In this document: positions 35,416-44,996 of the stretch, in pieces
Position numbering within the stretch: the stretch's first letter is position 1
Layout of the letters: every line of letters starts with the position of its first letter
NCBI RefSeq assembly: GCF_016888445.1
Contig: NZ_JAFEKF010000006.1
Location: 1-64,000 of the forward strand
Reading direction: 5' to 3'
Source: Marinomonas ostreistagni
GTDB taxonomy: Bacteria > Pseudomonadota > Gammaproteobacteria > Pseudomonadales > Marinomonadaceae
DNA length: 64,000 bases
Position numbers and translations under genes: made by a program
The notes under the pieces: generated by a model
Told to the model about the DNA's origin: nothing
The model's input: only the letters and a program-made list of their open reading frames with translations
Database searches by the model: none

Positions 35416-35444
35416 TAAAAAACGCAGCCTAGGCTGCGTTTTGT
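35416..35444. terminator. Bidirectional terminator between the Crp-like gene and rlmI
   Basis: An AAAACGCAGCC/GGCTGCGTTTT stem (35419-35429 with 35432-35442) has A/T tails on both sides. Confidence 0.88.
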
Positions 35445-35451
35445 TAAGATC

Positions 35452-36660
35452 TTAAAGACCCATATTATTGTGCACGCGATAGAACAGTGCTTTAAGGTAT
35501 TCCGTCTCAGGAATCGCTGGGTGCACTGGGTGATCCGGCGCTTGCGTACCGCGATAAATCAGCTGTGAGAAGCGCTCTAGCTGACGGCTGTTGCTGCGCA
35601 CGATGTCATGCAAACGGCCCGTTTCTAGGTGCATCGAGCAAGAGCCTGATACCAAGATACCGCCTTTGGCAACCAGACGCATGGCTAGCTGGTTGGCGCG
35701 ATGGTAGGCCCCTTCACCGGCTTTAATGTCTTTACGGCGGGCGATAAACGCAGGGGGATCCATGACCACAACATCAAAGCGCTGCTTCTCTTCGATCAGA
35801 GATTGCATGGCTTCAAAGGCATCGCCCTGCATCAGGTTGGCTTCACCTTCGTATTGGTTCAGCGCCAAGTTAGCATCCACATGATCCAGCGCCGCTTCTG
35901 AGGCATCAATAAAGGTCACATCCGTCGCACCCGCTGCGGCGGCTTGTACGCCCCAACCACCGACATATGAGAATACGTCTAGGACTTTCTTACCCGAGCA
36001 GAACTGCTGCATGGTCTTGCGGTTTTCACGGTGATCGTAGAACCAACCGGTTTTCTGACCATCCCAAACTGGCGCTTGGAACAAAACATCGTTTTCTTTT
36101 AGGTAGACCACTTCTGGCACATGCCCAAAGACTTCTTCGACATAAGTATCCAGACCTTCGATGTTGCGCATTTTGCCATCGTTTTTCATCAAGATCGCAC
36201 TCGGCTTCACCACTTCTTGGAGTGCCTCAATGACTTCTTCTTTGATGCGCTCGATACCTGCGGTCGAAATCTGTACCACCAAGATATCGGCAAAACGGTC
36301 GACAACCAAGCCAGATAAGCCATCCGAGTCACCAAAAACAAGGCGGTAATACGGCTCTGGATAGCTCATTTCACGTAGTGATAACGCGATTTTTAAGCGA
36401 TGTACCAAGGTCGATTTGTTCAGTACAGTGTCTGCACTACGGCTGATTAAGCGTCCACAAATCAGTGTGTTAGGGTTGATCGTCGCTACACCTAAAGGCT
36501 TGCCTTGCGCTGTTTCGACCACCACTTGATCCCCCGCATTGAATTGCTTCAACGGCGTGGCATCGGTGTTCACTTCATTGCTATAAATCCACTGATGGCC
36601 CGCACGAAGTCGTCTATCTGCTTGCCCTTTTAACCGAATTACACTCAAACTTATCACCAA
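35452..36660 (-). CDS. rlmI: 23S rRNA (cytosine(1962)-C5)-methyltransferase
   Basis: About 402 residues. An N-terminal PUA domain (about 5-85, RLRAGHQWIYSNEV) is followed by a Rossmann methyltransferase domain with the SAM-binding VLDVFSYVGGWGVQAA and catalytic VVMDPPAF near residue 300. Homologues methylate C1962 of 23S rRNA. No ATG start exists. TTG (36660), GTG (36657) and TTG (36648) are all possible, and the ribosome-binding site does not decide between them. It is divergent from an HDOD gene. Confidence 0.9.
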   Translation of the reverse strand: MVISLSVIRLKGQADRRLRAGHQWIYSNEVNTDATPLKQFNAGDQVVVETAQGKPLGVATINPNTLICGRLISRSADTVLNKSTLVHRLKIALSLREMSYPEPYYRLVFGDSDGLSGLVVDRFADILVVQISTAGIERIKEEVIEALQEVVKPSAILMKNDGKMRNIEGLDTYVEEVFGHVPEVVYLKENDVLFQAPVWDGQKTGWFYDHRENRKTMQQFCSGKKVLDVFSYVGGWGVQAAAAGATDVTFIDASEAALDHVDANLALNQYEGEANLMQGDAFEAMQSLIEEKQRFDVVVMDPPAFIARRKDIKAGEGAYHRANQLAMRLVAKGGILVSGSCSMHLETGRLHDIVRSNSRQLERFSQLIYRGTQAPDHPVHPAIPETEYLKALFYRVHNNMGL

Positions 36661-36764
36661 GGTTACATTTAAAAACGCTATTATAAATGTTCACTGAGTG
36701 ATTTCTATGGCAACACTCGAATTCGCTGACTTTTCATACATTACGCAAGGGTTAAAACGCGCAT

Positions 36765-37631
36765 ATGTCGACTGGACTTAACGATGAACAAATCCAACGT
36801 GTGCTACAAGGCATTACGATCCCACCACAGCCACAAGTGATGGTCGATTTGCATATGGAACAAGCCATGCCAGAGCCAGATATGAGCCGTATTGCTGATA
36901 TCATTGCTCAAGATGTAGGCTTATCGGCGGCCGTACTGAAGTTTGTTAACTCGGCTTACTTTGGCCTACCGCGTAAAATCTCATCGATTCAACAAGCAGT
37001 CATGATGCTAGGGATTAACGCCATTGCCAACATCGTTAATGGGTTAGCGGTGAAGAGCGAATTGTCTGATGGCGCCATTGAGTCACTGCATCATTTCTGG
37101 GACAACGCCATGGATGTGGCGGCCGTGTGCGCCAGTATCGCCAATCAGATTGGCTTTAAGTACGGCGACGAATGTTACGCTCTTGGCCTATTCCATAACG
37201 CAGGCATTCCATTGATGATGAGCCGTTTTGAGGGCTACAAGCAGGTATTAGAGTCAGGTTATCAGTCGTCGAATTTTGAGCTGACCGATCTTGAAAACCG
37301 CACTTTTAAAACCAACCACTCAGTGGTGGGGTACTACCTTGCCAAAAGTTGGGCACTGCCAAAAACTTGCTGTCATGTGATTGCCCATCAGCATCGAGCT
37401 CATAAGCTTTACACCAACCGTATTGCGGGTGACAGTAAACATCTGACTTTTTTATCTATCTTAAAAATGGCTGAGCACATTAGCGGTACCTATAAGCATC
37501 TAGGCAAAGCAGCAGAAGATTACGAGTGGATGGATATTGGTCATTATGCGTTAGAGCATTTAGAGCTGACCGAATACGATTTTGAAGGCATTATCGACGT
37601 CTGCCGTGAGCAAGGCATCGGCATGGTTTAA
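36765..37631 (+). CDS. HDOD domain protein
   Basis: A 288-residue cytoplasmic protein made almost wholly of one HDOD domain (about 15-215): IPPQPQVMVDLHMEQAMPEPDMSRIADIIAQDVGLSAAVLKFVNSAYFGLPRKI-type helices. This is an HD-related fold without the catalytic His-Asp pair. Such proteins act as signalling adaptors near c-di-GMP or chemotaxis modules. Its neighbours give no further clue. The stop codon lies inside an 18-bp perfect palindrome. Confidence 0.9.
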   Translation: MSTGLNDEQIQRVLQGITIPPQPQVMVDLHMEQAMPEPDMSRIADIIAQDVGLSAAVLKFVNSAYFGLPRKISSIQQAVMMLGINAIANIVNGLAVKSELSDGAIESLHHFWDNAMDVAAVCASIANQIGFKYGDECYALGLFHNAGIPLMMSRFEGYKQVLESGYQSSNFELTDLENRTFKTNHSVVGYYLAKSWALPKTCCHVIAHQHRAHKLYTNRIAGDSKHLTFLSILKMAEHISGTYKHLGKAAEDYEWMDIGHYALEHLELTEYDFEGIIDVCREQGIGMV

Positions 37632-37666
37632 CTATGTAAGAGCGCCATGCGCTCTTACATAGTTAA
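37628..37666. repeat. Perfect 18-bp inverted repeat at the HDOD/fbpC convergence
   Basis: TTAACTATGTAAGAGCGC (37628-37645) and its exact reverse complement (37649-37666) surround the 3-nt loop CAT. It contains the HDOD stop and ends 3 bp from the fbpC stop. It probably ends both transcripts, but neither side has a proper T tract. Confidence 0.88.
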
Positions 37667-37669
37667 TCT

Positions 37670-38752
37670 CTAAGCGGCTTTAGCCTCAGTTGGGAACATC
37701 ACCAAGTGATCCAAATGCACACTCAAGCCAATCTCTTGACCGATGGAGTGATTATGGTGCGAGGAAGCAAAACAGTAGATCACCTTGCCCGAGCTCAGTT
37801 TCACACGATACAAAAAGTACGACCCACGAAACCACTTACTGACAATCAAGCCCTTAAACTCGCTGTCGTCATCATGCAAAATATCATCTGGGCGCACCAA
37901 TAAGTCGACCTTTTCGCCCGACGCAAAACCATGATCCAACTCGCCTTGGATTTCGCCAAGATCAGAGTGCACGCAGTTTGAGCCACAGACTACCGCTGGC
38001 AAAAAGTCACCTTGCCCAATAAACATGGCGACAAAGCGCGACACTGGCTCATGGTAAATTTCATAAGGCGTGCCCACCTGCAAGATTTGCCCAGATTCCA
38101 TAATGGCCACCTGATCGGCCATGGCAAAGGCTTCCGCCTGATCATGCGTGACTAAGATCGCGCTGACCTTCTCATGCAATAAAATCGCACGGATATCTGG
38201 TACTAGCTCTTCGCGCAGTTTCGCGTCTAAACCGGAAAAAGGCTCATCCATCAGTAACAATTTTGGCTTTGGCGCAATCGCACGGGCCAGCGCTACGCGC
38301 TGCTGTTGACCGCCAGATAAAGAGTGCGGATAGCGCTCTTTGTAGCCAGACAAGCCAACTAAATCCAGTAAGTAATCGATGCGCGCTTCAGTGTCCGCTT
38401 TTGACCAGCCCTTTAAACCAAAAGCAATATTGGCGCCGATCGTCAGATGCGGAAACAAGGCAATGTCTTGAAACACCATACCGATGCTGCGTTTTTCTGG
38501 GCTGACTAGCTCATCTGGCGATGACAACACCTCGTTGTCCAAACAAATACTGCCGGCCATGAGGGGCTCAAAGCCAGCGATGGCGCGTAGCAGAGTCGAT
38601 TTGCCACAGCCACTTGGCCCTAGTAAACAACCGATCTGGCCTTCAACGATACGAAAGTTCGCGTCTTTCACCACAGGCTCACCTTGGTAGCCTACCGCGG
38701 CATTTTCTAGCTTCAGTTCTTTTAACATTTTATTAGGTGGCATTGCTGTCAT
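37670..38752 (-). CDS. fbpC: ABC transporter ATP-binding protein, ferric iron importer type
   Basis: This 360-residue ATPase powers FbpB. Walker A GPSGCGKST (about residue 43), Q-loop VFQDIALFPHLT, signature LSGGQQQRVALARA and Walker B LLLMDEPFSGLD are all intact. A C-terminal TOBE-like regulatory domain (about 245-355) follows. The DIALFPH and REELVPDIRAIL wording fits the FbpC/FutC branch more than PotA. The ATG at 38752 has GGAG 8 bp upstream. It is the last gene of fbpABC, 18 bp after the permease. Confidence 0.92.
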   Translation of the reverse strand: MTAMPPNKMLKELKLENAAVGYQGEPVVKDANFRIVEGQIGCLLGPSGCGKSTLLRAIAGFEPLMAGSICLDNEVLSSPDELVSPEKRSIGMVFQDIALFPHLTIGANIAFGLKGWSKADTEARIDYLLDLVGLSGYKERYPHSLSGGQQQRVALARAIAPKPKLLLMDEPFSGLDAKLREELVPDIRAILLHEKVSAILVTHDQAEAFAMADQVAIMESGQILQVGTPYEIYHEPVSRFVAMFIGQGDFLPAVVCGSNCVHSDLGEIQGELDHGFASGEKVDLLVRPDDILHDDDSEFKGLIVSKWFRGSYFLYRVKLSSGKVIYCFASSHHNHSIGQEIGLSVHLDHLVMFPTEAKAA

Positions 38753-38770
38753 TGTAACACTCCACGAACT

Positions 38771-40432
38771 CTAGTGATTGGCTGAGGAAATCGAGCGACT
38801 CAACAGAATCACCGGAATCAGCCCCACCGCCACGATCATTAAGGATGCTGGCGCCGCATCGACCAATCGCTCGTCTGATGCCAATTCAAACGCGCGCACC
38901 GCCAAGGTATTGAAATTAAAAGGACGTAAGATCAATGTTGCTGGCAGTTCTTTAAGCACATCCACAAACACAATCAGTAACGCCGTCAGCACTGAGCTTC
39001 TTAATAACGGAACATGAATACGACGCAACACCTGCGCGGGCGTACAACCTAATGATCGTCCTGCCATATCCATACTCGGCTTCACTTTGCCTAAGCCGCT
39101 TTGAATCGAGCCCAACGAGACCGCCATAAAGCGAACCGTGTAGGCGAACAAAAGTGCCACGATCGTGCCAGACAGCACCAGCCCTACTCGGTCACCGGTC
39201 AGATGTTGTACGCCATCGATGATACGATGATCAAGCCAAGCCAAAGGCACAATCACGCCAATCGCAATAATTGTCCCTGGTAAGGCATAACCAAGCCCTG
39301 CAGTCACCACAGCAGTTTGCACGCTTTTCTGCTTATGCAAGCGCGCCGCGTAAGCCAATACCAACGCTAACGCGACCGTAATCAAGGCCGCTAAAGCCGC
39401 CAAGTAAAACGAATTCCAAGATAAGGACACAAAATCCCAACCAACAGATTGCGCTTCAAATACTGCCCAATACAGCAACACTGCTGCCGGGAGTACAAAG
39501 CCGCCCACGATTGGCAGTAGACACGCCAAGAACGCCAAGACCGCCGACACACCCTTTAACTGTATCTTACGCTGACTGGCCTTGCGTAGGCCTGAAGCAT
39601 GATATTGAATCTTACGCCGCGAATAGCGCTCGGCAAAAATCAGCACTGCCACAAACAACAGCAATATACCCGCCAGCTGAGACGCAGCTGCCAGATCACC
39701 AAAACCATAGAAGGTACGCATGATACCGGTGGTAAAGGTTGTTACGCCGAAGTACTGCACCGTGCCATAGTCAGCCAAGGTCTCCATCATCGCCAAGGTG
39801 ACGCCCGCCACAATCGCTGGGCGCGCCATCGGCAGCGCTAAACGAAAAAATGCTTGCGGCGCCGAATAGCCCAAGGTACGGCACACCTCTAAGGTGTTAG
39901 CGGATTGCTCAAGAAACGCCGCACGGCTCATAAGATAAACATAGGGATACAGCACTAACGCCAGCATCACAAAGGCGCCACCTAAAGAGCGCATCTCAAA
40001 GAACCAGTATTCGCCATAGCCTAAGCCTGTGACATCACGAATAAACGTTTGCACGGGGCCGGCGAAATCAAACAAGCCAGTGTAGGTGTAAGCAATAATG
40101 TAAGCAGGCATCGCTAACGGTAACAACAATGCCCAAGAAAACACCGAACGCCCTGGAAAGTCACAAGCACTGGTCAGCCAAGCCGCTGGCACCCCCATCA
40201 CCAAGGTGCCCAATGTCACCCCAACCATCAACAGTAAGGAGTTGGATACATAATCAAACAACAAGGTGTCATAAAGGTGTTGCCAGACATCACTGCCGCC
40301 CAAAAAGATATTCACCACGATGATAAATACCGGGATCGCCAGCAAAATTGCCACACCCAGTGCGGCAAGCTTTAATAAAGAAATCCCACTTCGTGAAGAC
40401 GAAGTGGGATGAGTGCTCGTCAGAATTGACAT
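38771..40432 (-). CDS. fbpB: ABC transporter permease, ferric iron importer type
   Basis: This 553-residue inner-membrane protein is formed by two fused permease domains, about twelve hydrophobic segments in all. The EAA loops are visible as LEVCRTLGYSAPQAFFRLALPMARPAI in the first half and DMAGRSLGCTPAQVLRRIHVPLL in the second. This fused arrangement is typical of FbpB/SfuB ferric permeases. Gene neighbours fbpA and fbpC complete the importer. Confidence 0.93.
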   Translation of the reverse strand: MSILTSTHPTSSSRSGISLLKLAALGVAILLAIPVFIIVVNIFLGGSDVWQHLYDTLLFDYVSNSLLLMVGVTLGTLVMGVPAAWLTSACDFPGRSVFSWALLLPLAMPAYIIAYTYTGLFDFAGPVQTFIRDVTGLGYGEYWFFEMRSLGGAFVMLALVLYPYVYLMSRAAFLEQSANTLEVCRTLGYSAPQAFFRLALPMARPAIVAGVTLAMMETLADYGTVQYFGVTTFTTGIMRTFYGFGDLAAASQLAGILLLFVAVLIFAERYSRRKIQYHASGLRKASQRKIQLKGVSAVLAFLACLLPIVGGFVLPAAVLLYWAVFEAQSVGWDFVSLSWNSFYLAALAALITVALALVLAYAARLHKQKSVQTAVVTAGLGYALPGTIIAIGVIVPLAWLDHRIIDGVQHLTGDRVGLVLSGTIVALLFAYTVRFMAVSLGSIQSGLGKVKPSMDMAGRSLGCTPAQVLRRIHVPLLRSSVLTALLIVFVDVLKELPATLILRPFNFNTLAVRAFELASDERLVDAAPASLMIVAVGLIPVILLSRSISSANH

Positions 40433-40460
40433 GTCACATGTGGTCTCGCGATTCGTTAGC

Positions 40461-41528
40461 TTATTTCCAGCCGGCCGTATCCATCATCTCAACCGCCATA
40501 CGGTTGTTGTCACCAAGTACGCTCAATGACATAGAATCGGCTTTAAACTCGCCAAATGGCTGTAGGCTTGCGGGTGGTGCAACGCCTTCTACCACTGGGT
40601 ATTCGTTATTGACTTTAGCGTACCACTCTTGGCTTTCGTGGTTCGTTAAGTATTCGACCAACAGCTTAGCATTGTCAACATTCGTCGCTGACTGAGTCAA
40701 ACCAATGCCACTAACATTGACGTGGGCACCACGATCATCTTCTGCTTGGTTGGGCCAAAACAGCTCTAGCGCTTCGTACACTTCACGATCTTGTGCGTTG
40801 TCGCTCTGCCCTAGACGTCCAAAGTAGTATGTATTGGCAAGTGTCACATCACATACGCCCGCTGCCACAGCTTTAAGCTGATCGGTATCGCCACCAAATG
40901 GTGGGCGTGCGAAGTTCGCCACAAAGCCATTTAACCATTCTTGCGTGGCTTCTTTACCATCAGCTTCGATCATAGAAGCGACCAACGACTGGTTATAGAT
41001 ATTAGACGAAGAGCGTGCACAGATACGTCCTTTCCATTTTGGATCGGCTAGATCTTCGTAAGTCGATAATTCGTCTGCATCAACGGTTTCAGGATTGTAG
41101 AAAATCACGCGTGCGCGCTGCGATAGACCGTACCAGTAACCATCACGATCGTGCAGGTGATCTGGCACAACATCGTCTAGTACAGGGGTTTCAAAAGGCT
41201 GTAGTACACCAGCGTCTTTAGCACGGTATAAACGACCGGCGTCGACCGTAATAAATACATCTGCAGGGCTGGCACTGCCTTCTACTTGCAAACGACGTAA
41301 TAAAGCATCAGCGCTACCAGTCACTAGGTTAACCGTGACATCGTGCTTTTCTGAAAATGCTTCTAAAGCGGGTGCGATCAAGGCTTCTTTGCGCGCCGAG
41401 TAAACATTCACTTCGCCTGCGGCGCTAGCCAGCATTGGTGCCGCCATGCTACCAGTCACAAGCGTTGCTAGAGTCGCCTTCATAAAAGCGGAAGGTACAA
41501 AAGAAGGGTTGGTCTTTTTATTGGTCAT
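40461..41528 (-). CDS. fbpA: Periplasmic ferric iron-binding protein
   Basis: About 355 residues with a Sec signal peptide ending ASA near residue 38. The mature chain begins AGEVNVYSARKEALIAP. The family carries paired tyrosines for Fe3+ ligation; here LANTYYFGRLG near residue 230 supplies the adjacent Tyr-Tyr. The protein delivers periplasmic ferric iron to FbpB. I chose the ATG at 41528 (AAGGTG 6 bp upstream) over a GTG at 41537. Iron control by Fur would be usual, but I see no convincing Fur box in the 5' region. Confidence 0.93.
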   Translation of the reverse strand: MTNKKTNPSFVPSAFMKATLATLVTGSMAAPMLASAAGEVNVYSARKEALIAPALEAFSEKHDVTVNLVTGSADALLRRLQVEGSASPADVFITVDAGRLYRAKDAGVLQPFETPVLDDVVPDHLHDRDGYWYGLSQRARVIFYNPETVDADELSTYEDLADPKWKGRICARSSSNIYNQSLVASMIEADGKEATQEWLNGFVANFARPPFGGDTDQLKAVAAGVCDVTLANTYYFGRLGQSDNAQDREVYEALELFWPNQAEDDRGAHVNVSGIGLTQSATNVDNAKLLVEYLTNHESQEWYAKVNNEYPVVEGVAPPASLQPFGEFKADSMSLSVLGDNNRMAVEMMDTAGWK

Positions 41529-41682
41529 TATTGACACCTTAGCTGCGTGTTGAATATTGAAGTGCAGTGGATAAAAAAGCTTATAAATCTCACTATAAAT
41601 GAAAACAGTTTGTGTTTACATAGCTTTTCCAATACCGCTGTCGTGTATCAGCGAAAAAACGGCACTTGAGCCTGTTACAGAC

Positions 41683-41712
41683 AAAAAAAGAGAACCGAAG
41701 TTCTCTTTTTAC
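41683..41712 (-). terminator. Terminator downstream of the ubiI-like gene
   Basis: An AAAAAGAGAAC/GTTCTCTTTTT stem (41685-41695 with 41700-41710) has a CGAA loop and a T tail on the minus strand. Confidence 0.9.
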
Positions 41713-41741
41713 TTATCTTAATAGAGCTAAAGTCGCTATCT

Positions 41742-42944
41742 CTAGCGCAGTCCCGCGGCGTGGGCCACCAATTGACGCTTGATCATAGAAGACTGATGAC
41801 ACAGTTTTAGACCAATATTGCGCAGCTGTACGATCGCTGGTTGCTGAGTACTGAAGGTGCGCTTGAACGCTTCCATGGATGCTGACATCGCGATGTTGTC
41901 GAGCATGCGCGCCCGTTGATAACGGCGTAAGGTCTTAAGGTCACCTAGCGCTTCGCCGCGTTGATGAGCTTTCACCAAGATGGGAACTAAAGCGCTGACA
42001 TCGGCAAAGCCAAGATTGGCGCCTTGGCCTGCCAATGGATGGATCGTATGCGCGGCATCACCAATGAGAGCAATACCCTCTTGAACGTATTGCTTAGCAT
42101 GACGCTGGCGCAGTGGAATGGCTTGGCGTGGTACCGTGAGTGATAATGCTTCAAATGCACCGTTCATAGCGTAGGTCAGACGACGACAAAACGCCGCTTC
42201 TTCAAGCGCCACGAGTTGCTCCGCATCACTTGGCGCTACCGACCAAACAATCGAGACAAAATGGCGGCCATCCACACTAGGCAGCGGCAAAAAGGCCAAA
42301 ATGCCTTCTTCACCAAAAGCTTGCCAAGCTGTGTCTTGGTGGCTGCGATCGATTTCGACTGTAGTGACAATAGCGTGATGCCCATAATCCCACTCGACCG
42401 TATCAAAACCATTGTCATGACGCAGTTTTGAGTTGGCGCCATCGGCGGCAATCAATACCGCCCCTAAAAGTTGGCGATCCGAGCTTAGGTCGATTTCGAC
42501 TCCCCGCTCTACCTGTCGCTGCGCTTGGACGCTATCGTCAAAGTACAAATCAATGCCACGGGTATCATGCACGCTTTTCATCAAGGCATCGCACAACACC
42601 GCGTTTTCCACAAGCTGACCTAAGTAAGGCGGCTGTTGATAACGACTGTCGAAATCCACATAACCATCCCCAAGACCGTCCCACACCGCCATACGCTGAT
42701 AGGGTGCCAAACGCTCTTGAGCGATACGCTGCCAAGCACCCGCCTGCTCTAGCAATTGCTGAGACAGGGCCGAGATAGCACTGACACGCGCATCGTACGC
42801 AGGTGGCGTCGACAATGGATAACGCCCTGAATGCTTATCAATTAATGCAACCGTTAAACCCTTTTGTGCGGTCAGCACAGCGGTTAACGCTCCCACCATT
42901 CCAGCACCTACAATGATCACATCGTATTCGCGCGCCATAGCCAC
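41742..42944 (-). CDS. ubiI: FAD monooxygenase of ubiquinone biosynthesis, UbiI-like
   Basis: A 400-residue flavin hydroxylase of the UbiH/UbiF/UbiI family. FAD binding uses VIIVGAGMVGALTAV at the N-terminus, the DG motif ADGANSKLR near residue 167 and GDAAHTIHPLAGQGANLGFAD near residue 285. Sequence wording (WDYGHHAIVTTV, GILAFLPLP, SIVWS) is closer to UbiI (C5 hydroxylation) than to UbiH, though in E. coli both follow pepP. Only one hydroxylase is present here. It lies 8 bp after pepP in ygfB-pepP-ubiI. Confidence 0.88.
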   Translation of the reverse strand: MAMAREYDVIIVGAGMVGALTAVLTAQKGLTVALIDKHSGRYPLSTPPAYDARVSAISALSQQLLEQAGAWQRIAQERLAPYQRMAVWDGLGDGYVDFDSRYQQPPYLGQLVENAVLCDALMKSVHDTRGIDLYFDDSVQAQRQVERGVEIDLSSDRQLLGAVLIAADGANSKLRHDNGFDTVEWDYGHHAIVTTVEIDRSHQDTAWQAFGEEGILAFLPLPSVDGRHFVSIVWSVAPSDAEQLVALEEAAFCRRLTYAMNGAFEALSLTVPRQAIPLRQRHAKQYVQEGIALIGDAAHTIHPLAGQGANLGFADVSALVPILVKAHQRGEALGDLKTLRRYQRARMLDNIAMSASMEAFKRTFSTQQPAIVQLRNIGLKLCHQSSMIKRQLVAHAAGLR

Positions 42945-42952
42945 CTCTACTT

Positions 42953-44260
42953 CTATGCGTTTGCTGCCATTAAGGCTTCAATTTCGTCAATTTCTTTTGC
43001 TAAACCATGCGTCAGTACGTATGGGCCTTGTGCTTGGATGAGTATATCGTCTTCGATGCGAATACCAATACCACGCCATTTGGGATCGACACTTTCATCA
43101 TCAGGGTTGATGTACAGTCCTGGCTCCAGCGTCACCACCATACCCTCTTGTAAAGGACGCGACGCACCATCGACTTTATAGCGTCCACAGTCGTGTACGT
43201 CTAATCCTAACCAATGGCCAGTATTGTGCATGTAAAAGGCGCGGTAGGCCTTGCTCTCTATCAGCTCCGCAACAGAACCTTGTAGCAATCCAAGCTCAAC
43301 CAAACCTTGGGTCAATACTTCTACGGCCGCATTATGAAACGCTTCGTAAGGTTGGCCGACAGTCATAAGCTTTAAGCCTGCGTGATAAGCATCGAGCACT
43401 AATTGGTACAGCTGAGCCTGCGGTTCACTGAATTTGCCATTAGCTGGAAACGTGCGAGTAATGTCTGAGGCGTAGCAACCCAGCTCGCAACCTGCGTCAA
43501 TTAGGATCAAGTCGCCGTCTTCGATTTGTTCGTCGTTTTTAATGTAGTGCAACACACACGCATTACTGCCCGAAGCAACAATGTTGTTATAGGCAGGTAC
43601 GCGCGCGCCCTGCTTCATAAAGACGTAATTAAGCTCCGCTTCCAGCTGATATTCCATCATACCTGGGGCGACACTTTGCATGGCTTGGGTGTGCGCTTGG
43701 ACACTGATTTGTGCAGCACGCTCCATGAGTTCAATTTCTGCACTGTCTTTGATCAAGCGCATTTCATGCACCGCATCGGTCATATCCAACAAGGTAACAG
43801 GAGCTTGTGCCCCTTGGCGCGCTTTGGCTGCCAATTCATCACGCCAGTTTAGAACCTGATCACGTAACAGTGCGTCATCAAACAAGAGTGCGACCTGCTG
43901 CTTGCCATCGAGAAGCTCTAGCGCCAAATCATCCAGCTCATCAAGCTCCACCGCGCCATCCATAGCAAAGTCTTGCATCGCTCCGGTCATACCATGACGA
44001 AAGCCATCCCACTGCTCACGCTCAGGATCTTTAGGCAGCACGGCTAGGTGACTGGCACCATCAGGTAACATAAACAGCACAGCGCTAGGCTCATTAAAAC
44101 CCGTCAAATAAAAGAAGCTGGAGTTTGGGCGAAACTCGTAGTCACAGTCATTATTACGTGTGCACAGCTCACCTGCGCGAACCACAGCCACAGTATCGCC
44201 GCCCAATTGCTGCATTAAACGCTGGCGACGAGCGCGGTAAATATCAGGCGATAAAGTCAT
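42953..44260 (-). CDS. pepP: Xaa-Pro aminopeptidase P
   Basis: A 435-residue dimetal (Mn) peptidase that removes N-terminal residues preceding proline. The N-terminal domain contains the conserved NSSFFYLTGFNEPSAVL. The catalytic pita-bread domain supplies metal ligands in LIDAGCELGCYASDITRTFP (two Asp), HNTGHWLGLDVHD (His) and VTLEPGLYI plus GIRIEDD (Glu). Length and order ygfB-pepP-ubi match other gammaproteobacteria. Confidence 0.96.
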   Translation of the reverse strand: MTLSPDIYRARRQRLMQQLGGDTVAVVRAGELCTRNNDCDYEFRPNSSFFYLTGFNEPSAVLFMLPDGASHLAVLPKDPEREQWDGFRHGMTGAMQDFAMDGAVELDELDDLALELLDGKQQVALLFDDALLRDQVLNWRDELAAKARQGAQAPVTLLDMTDAVHEMRLIKDSAEIELMERAAQISVQAHTQAMQSVAPGMMEYQLEAELNYVFMKQGARVPAYNNIVASGSNACVLHYIKNDEQIEDGDLILIDAGCELGCYASDITRTFPANGKFSEPQAQLYQLVLDAYHAGLKLMTVGQPYEAFHNAAVEVLTQGLVELGLLQGSVAELIESKAYRAFYMHNTGHWLGLDVHDCGRYKVDGASRPLQEGMVVTLEPGLYINPDDESVDPKWRGIGIRIEDDILIQAQGPYVLTHGLAKEIDEIEALMAANA

Positions 44261-44301
44261 ATCAAATGTCCTCTGAAGTCACACGTAATAACGTTGATAG
44301 A

Positions 44302-44895
44302 TTAATGGAAAAGCGTCGCAGTGCTGTTATCGTCTTGCTCTGGATTAACGCCATGATGCTCAGAATACAACATCATCGCTGACAAACGCACATACTCGAT
44401 CAACTCCATTAGATCGGTTTCGTTGTCGTTGTTTTCTTCTAGATCGTCCATTTCAGACTGCATCGCAGAGATGTTGGCAAAGTCCTGTAATACTTGCTTG
44501 GTTTCATCCGACAGTTTTTCTTTACGACCGGATAAACCATAACCTGCCAAGAAGCCGTGCGCCCATTGCGCGAGCGTTTTACCGCGCTCATTAAGAGGCG
44601 CATCGTCATCACTCATACAAGGTTTTAGGGCGTATTCGCCATTTTGGAACAGCGTTTGCGTCGCCTGATACAGCTCAACGATCGCCGCACGACTAGCGTC
44701 TTCTTTCCAGCCTTCAATATCACACGTCTCAGCGACCATTGTCAGCCAGTCTTCCAATGGCAACGCCACGCCCGAAGCTAGGTAGCCGCATAATTGACCG
44801 TGTAGCTCAGCAGGCGACATAGAGATTGATTCGGTGACAAATACGTCGGCGATTAAGTCAAAATCCAGTGCATCAAGTAACATTTCTGTGGACAT
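44302..44895 (-). CDS. ygfB: YgfB/UPF0149 family protein
   Basis: A 197-residue, mostly helical acidic protein of the YgfB family, found upstream of pepP. ELHGQLCGYLASG, LAQWAHGFLAGYGLSG and the C-terminal LMELIEYVRLSAMMLYSE are the conserved blocks. The biochemical role is not firmly known; a Pseudomonas homologue affects ampDh3 expression. It is the first gene of the cluster, with an AAAGGCAGG site before the ATG. Confidence 0.92.
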   Translation of the reverse strand: MSTEMLLDALDFDLIADVFVTESISMSPAELHGQLCGYLASGVALPLEDWLTMVAETCDIEGWKEDASRAAIVELYQATQTLFQNGEYALKPCMSDDDAPLNERGKTLAQWAHGFLAGYGLSGRKEKLSDETKQVLQDFANISAMQSEMDDLEENNDNETDLMELIEYVRLSAMMLYSEHHGVNPEQDDNSTATLFH

Positions 44896-44921
44896 AGCAA
44901 GCCTGCCTTTTTCTTGAGATT

Positions 44922-44957
44922 AAAAAAACAAAGCCGCACCCATGGGCACGGCTTTTA
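44922..44957 (-). terminator. folD terminator
   Basis: An AAAGCCG/CGGCTTT stem (44930-44936 with 44949-44955) is followed by a T run on the minus strand, between folD and ygfB. Confidence 0.82.
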
Positions 44958-44996
44958 TGATCTTTTATATGAGGATCATATGCAGCAAATTCAAGT

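Noticed and set aside
41529..41640. Fur box upstream of fbpA
   Set aside because: The region is AT-rich but no 19-bp site with acceptable symmetry to the Fur consensus was found.
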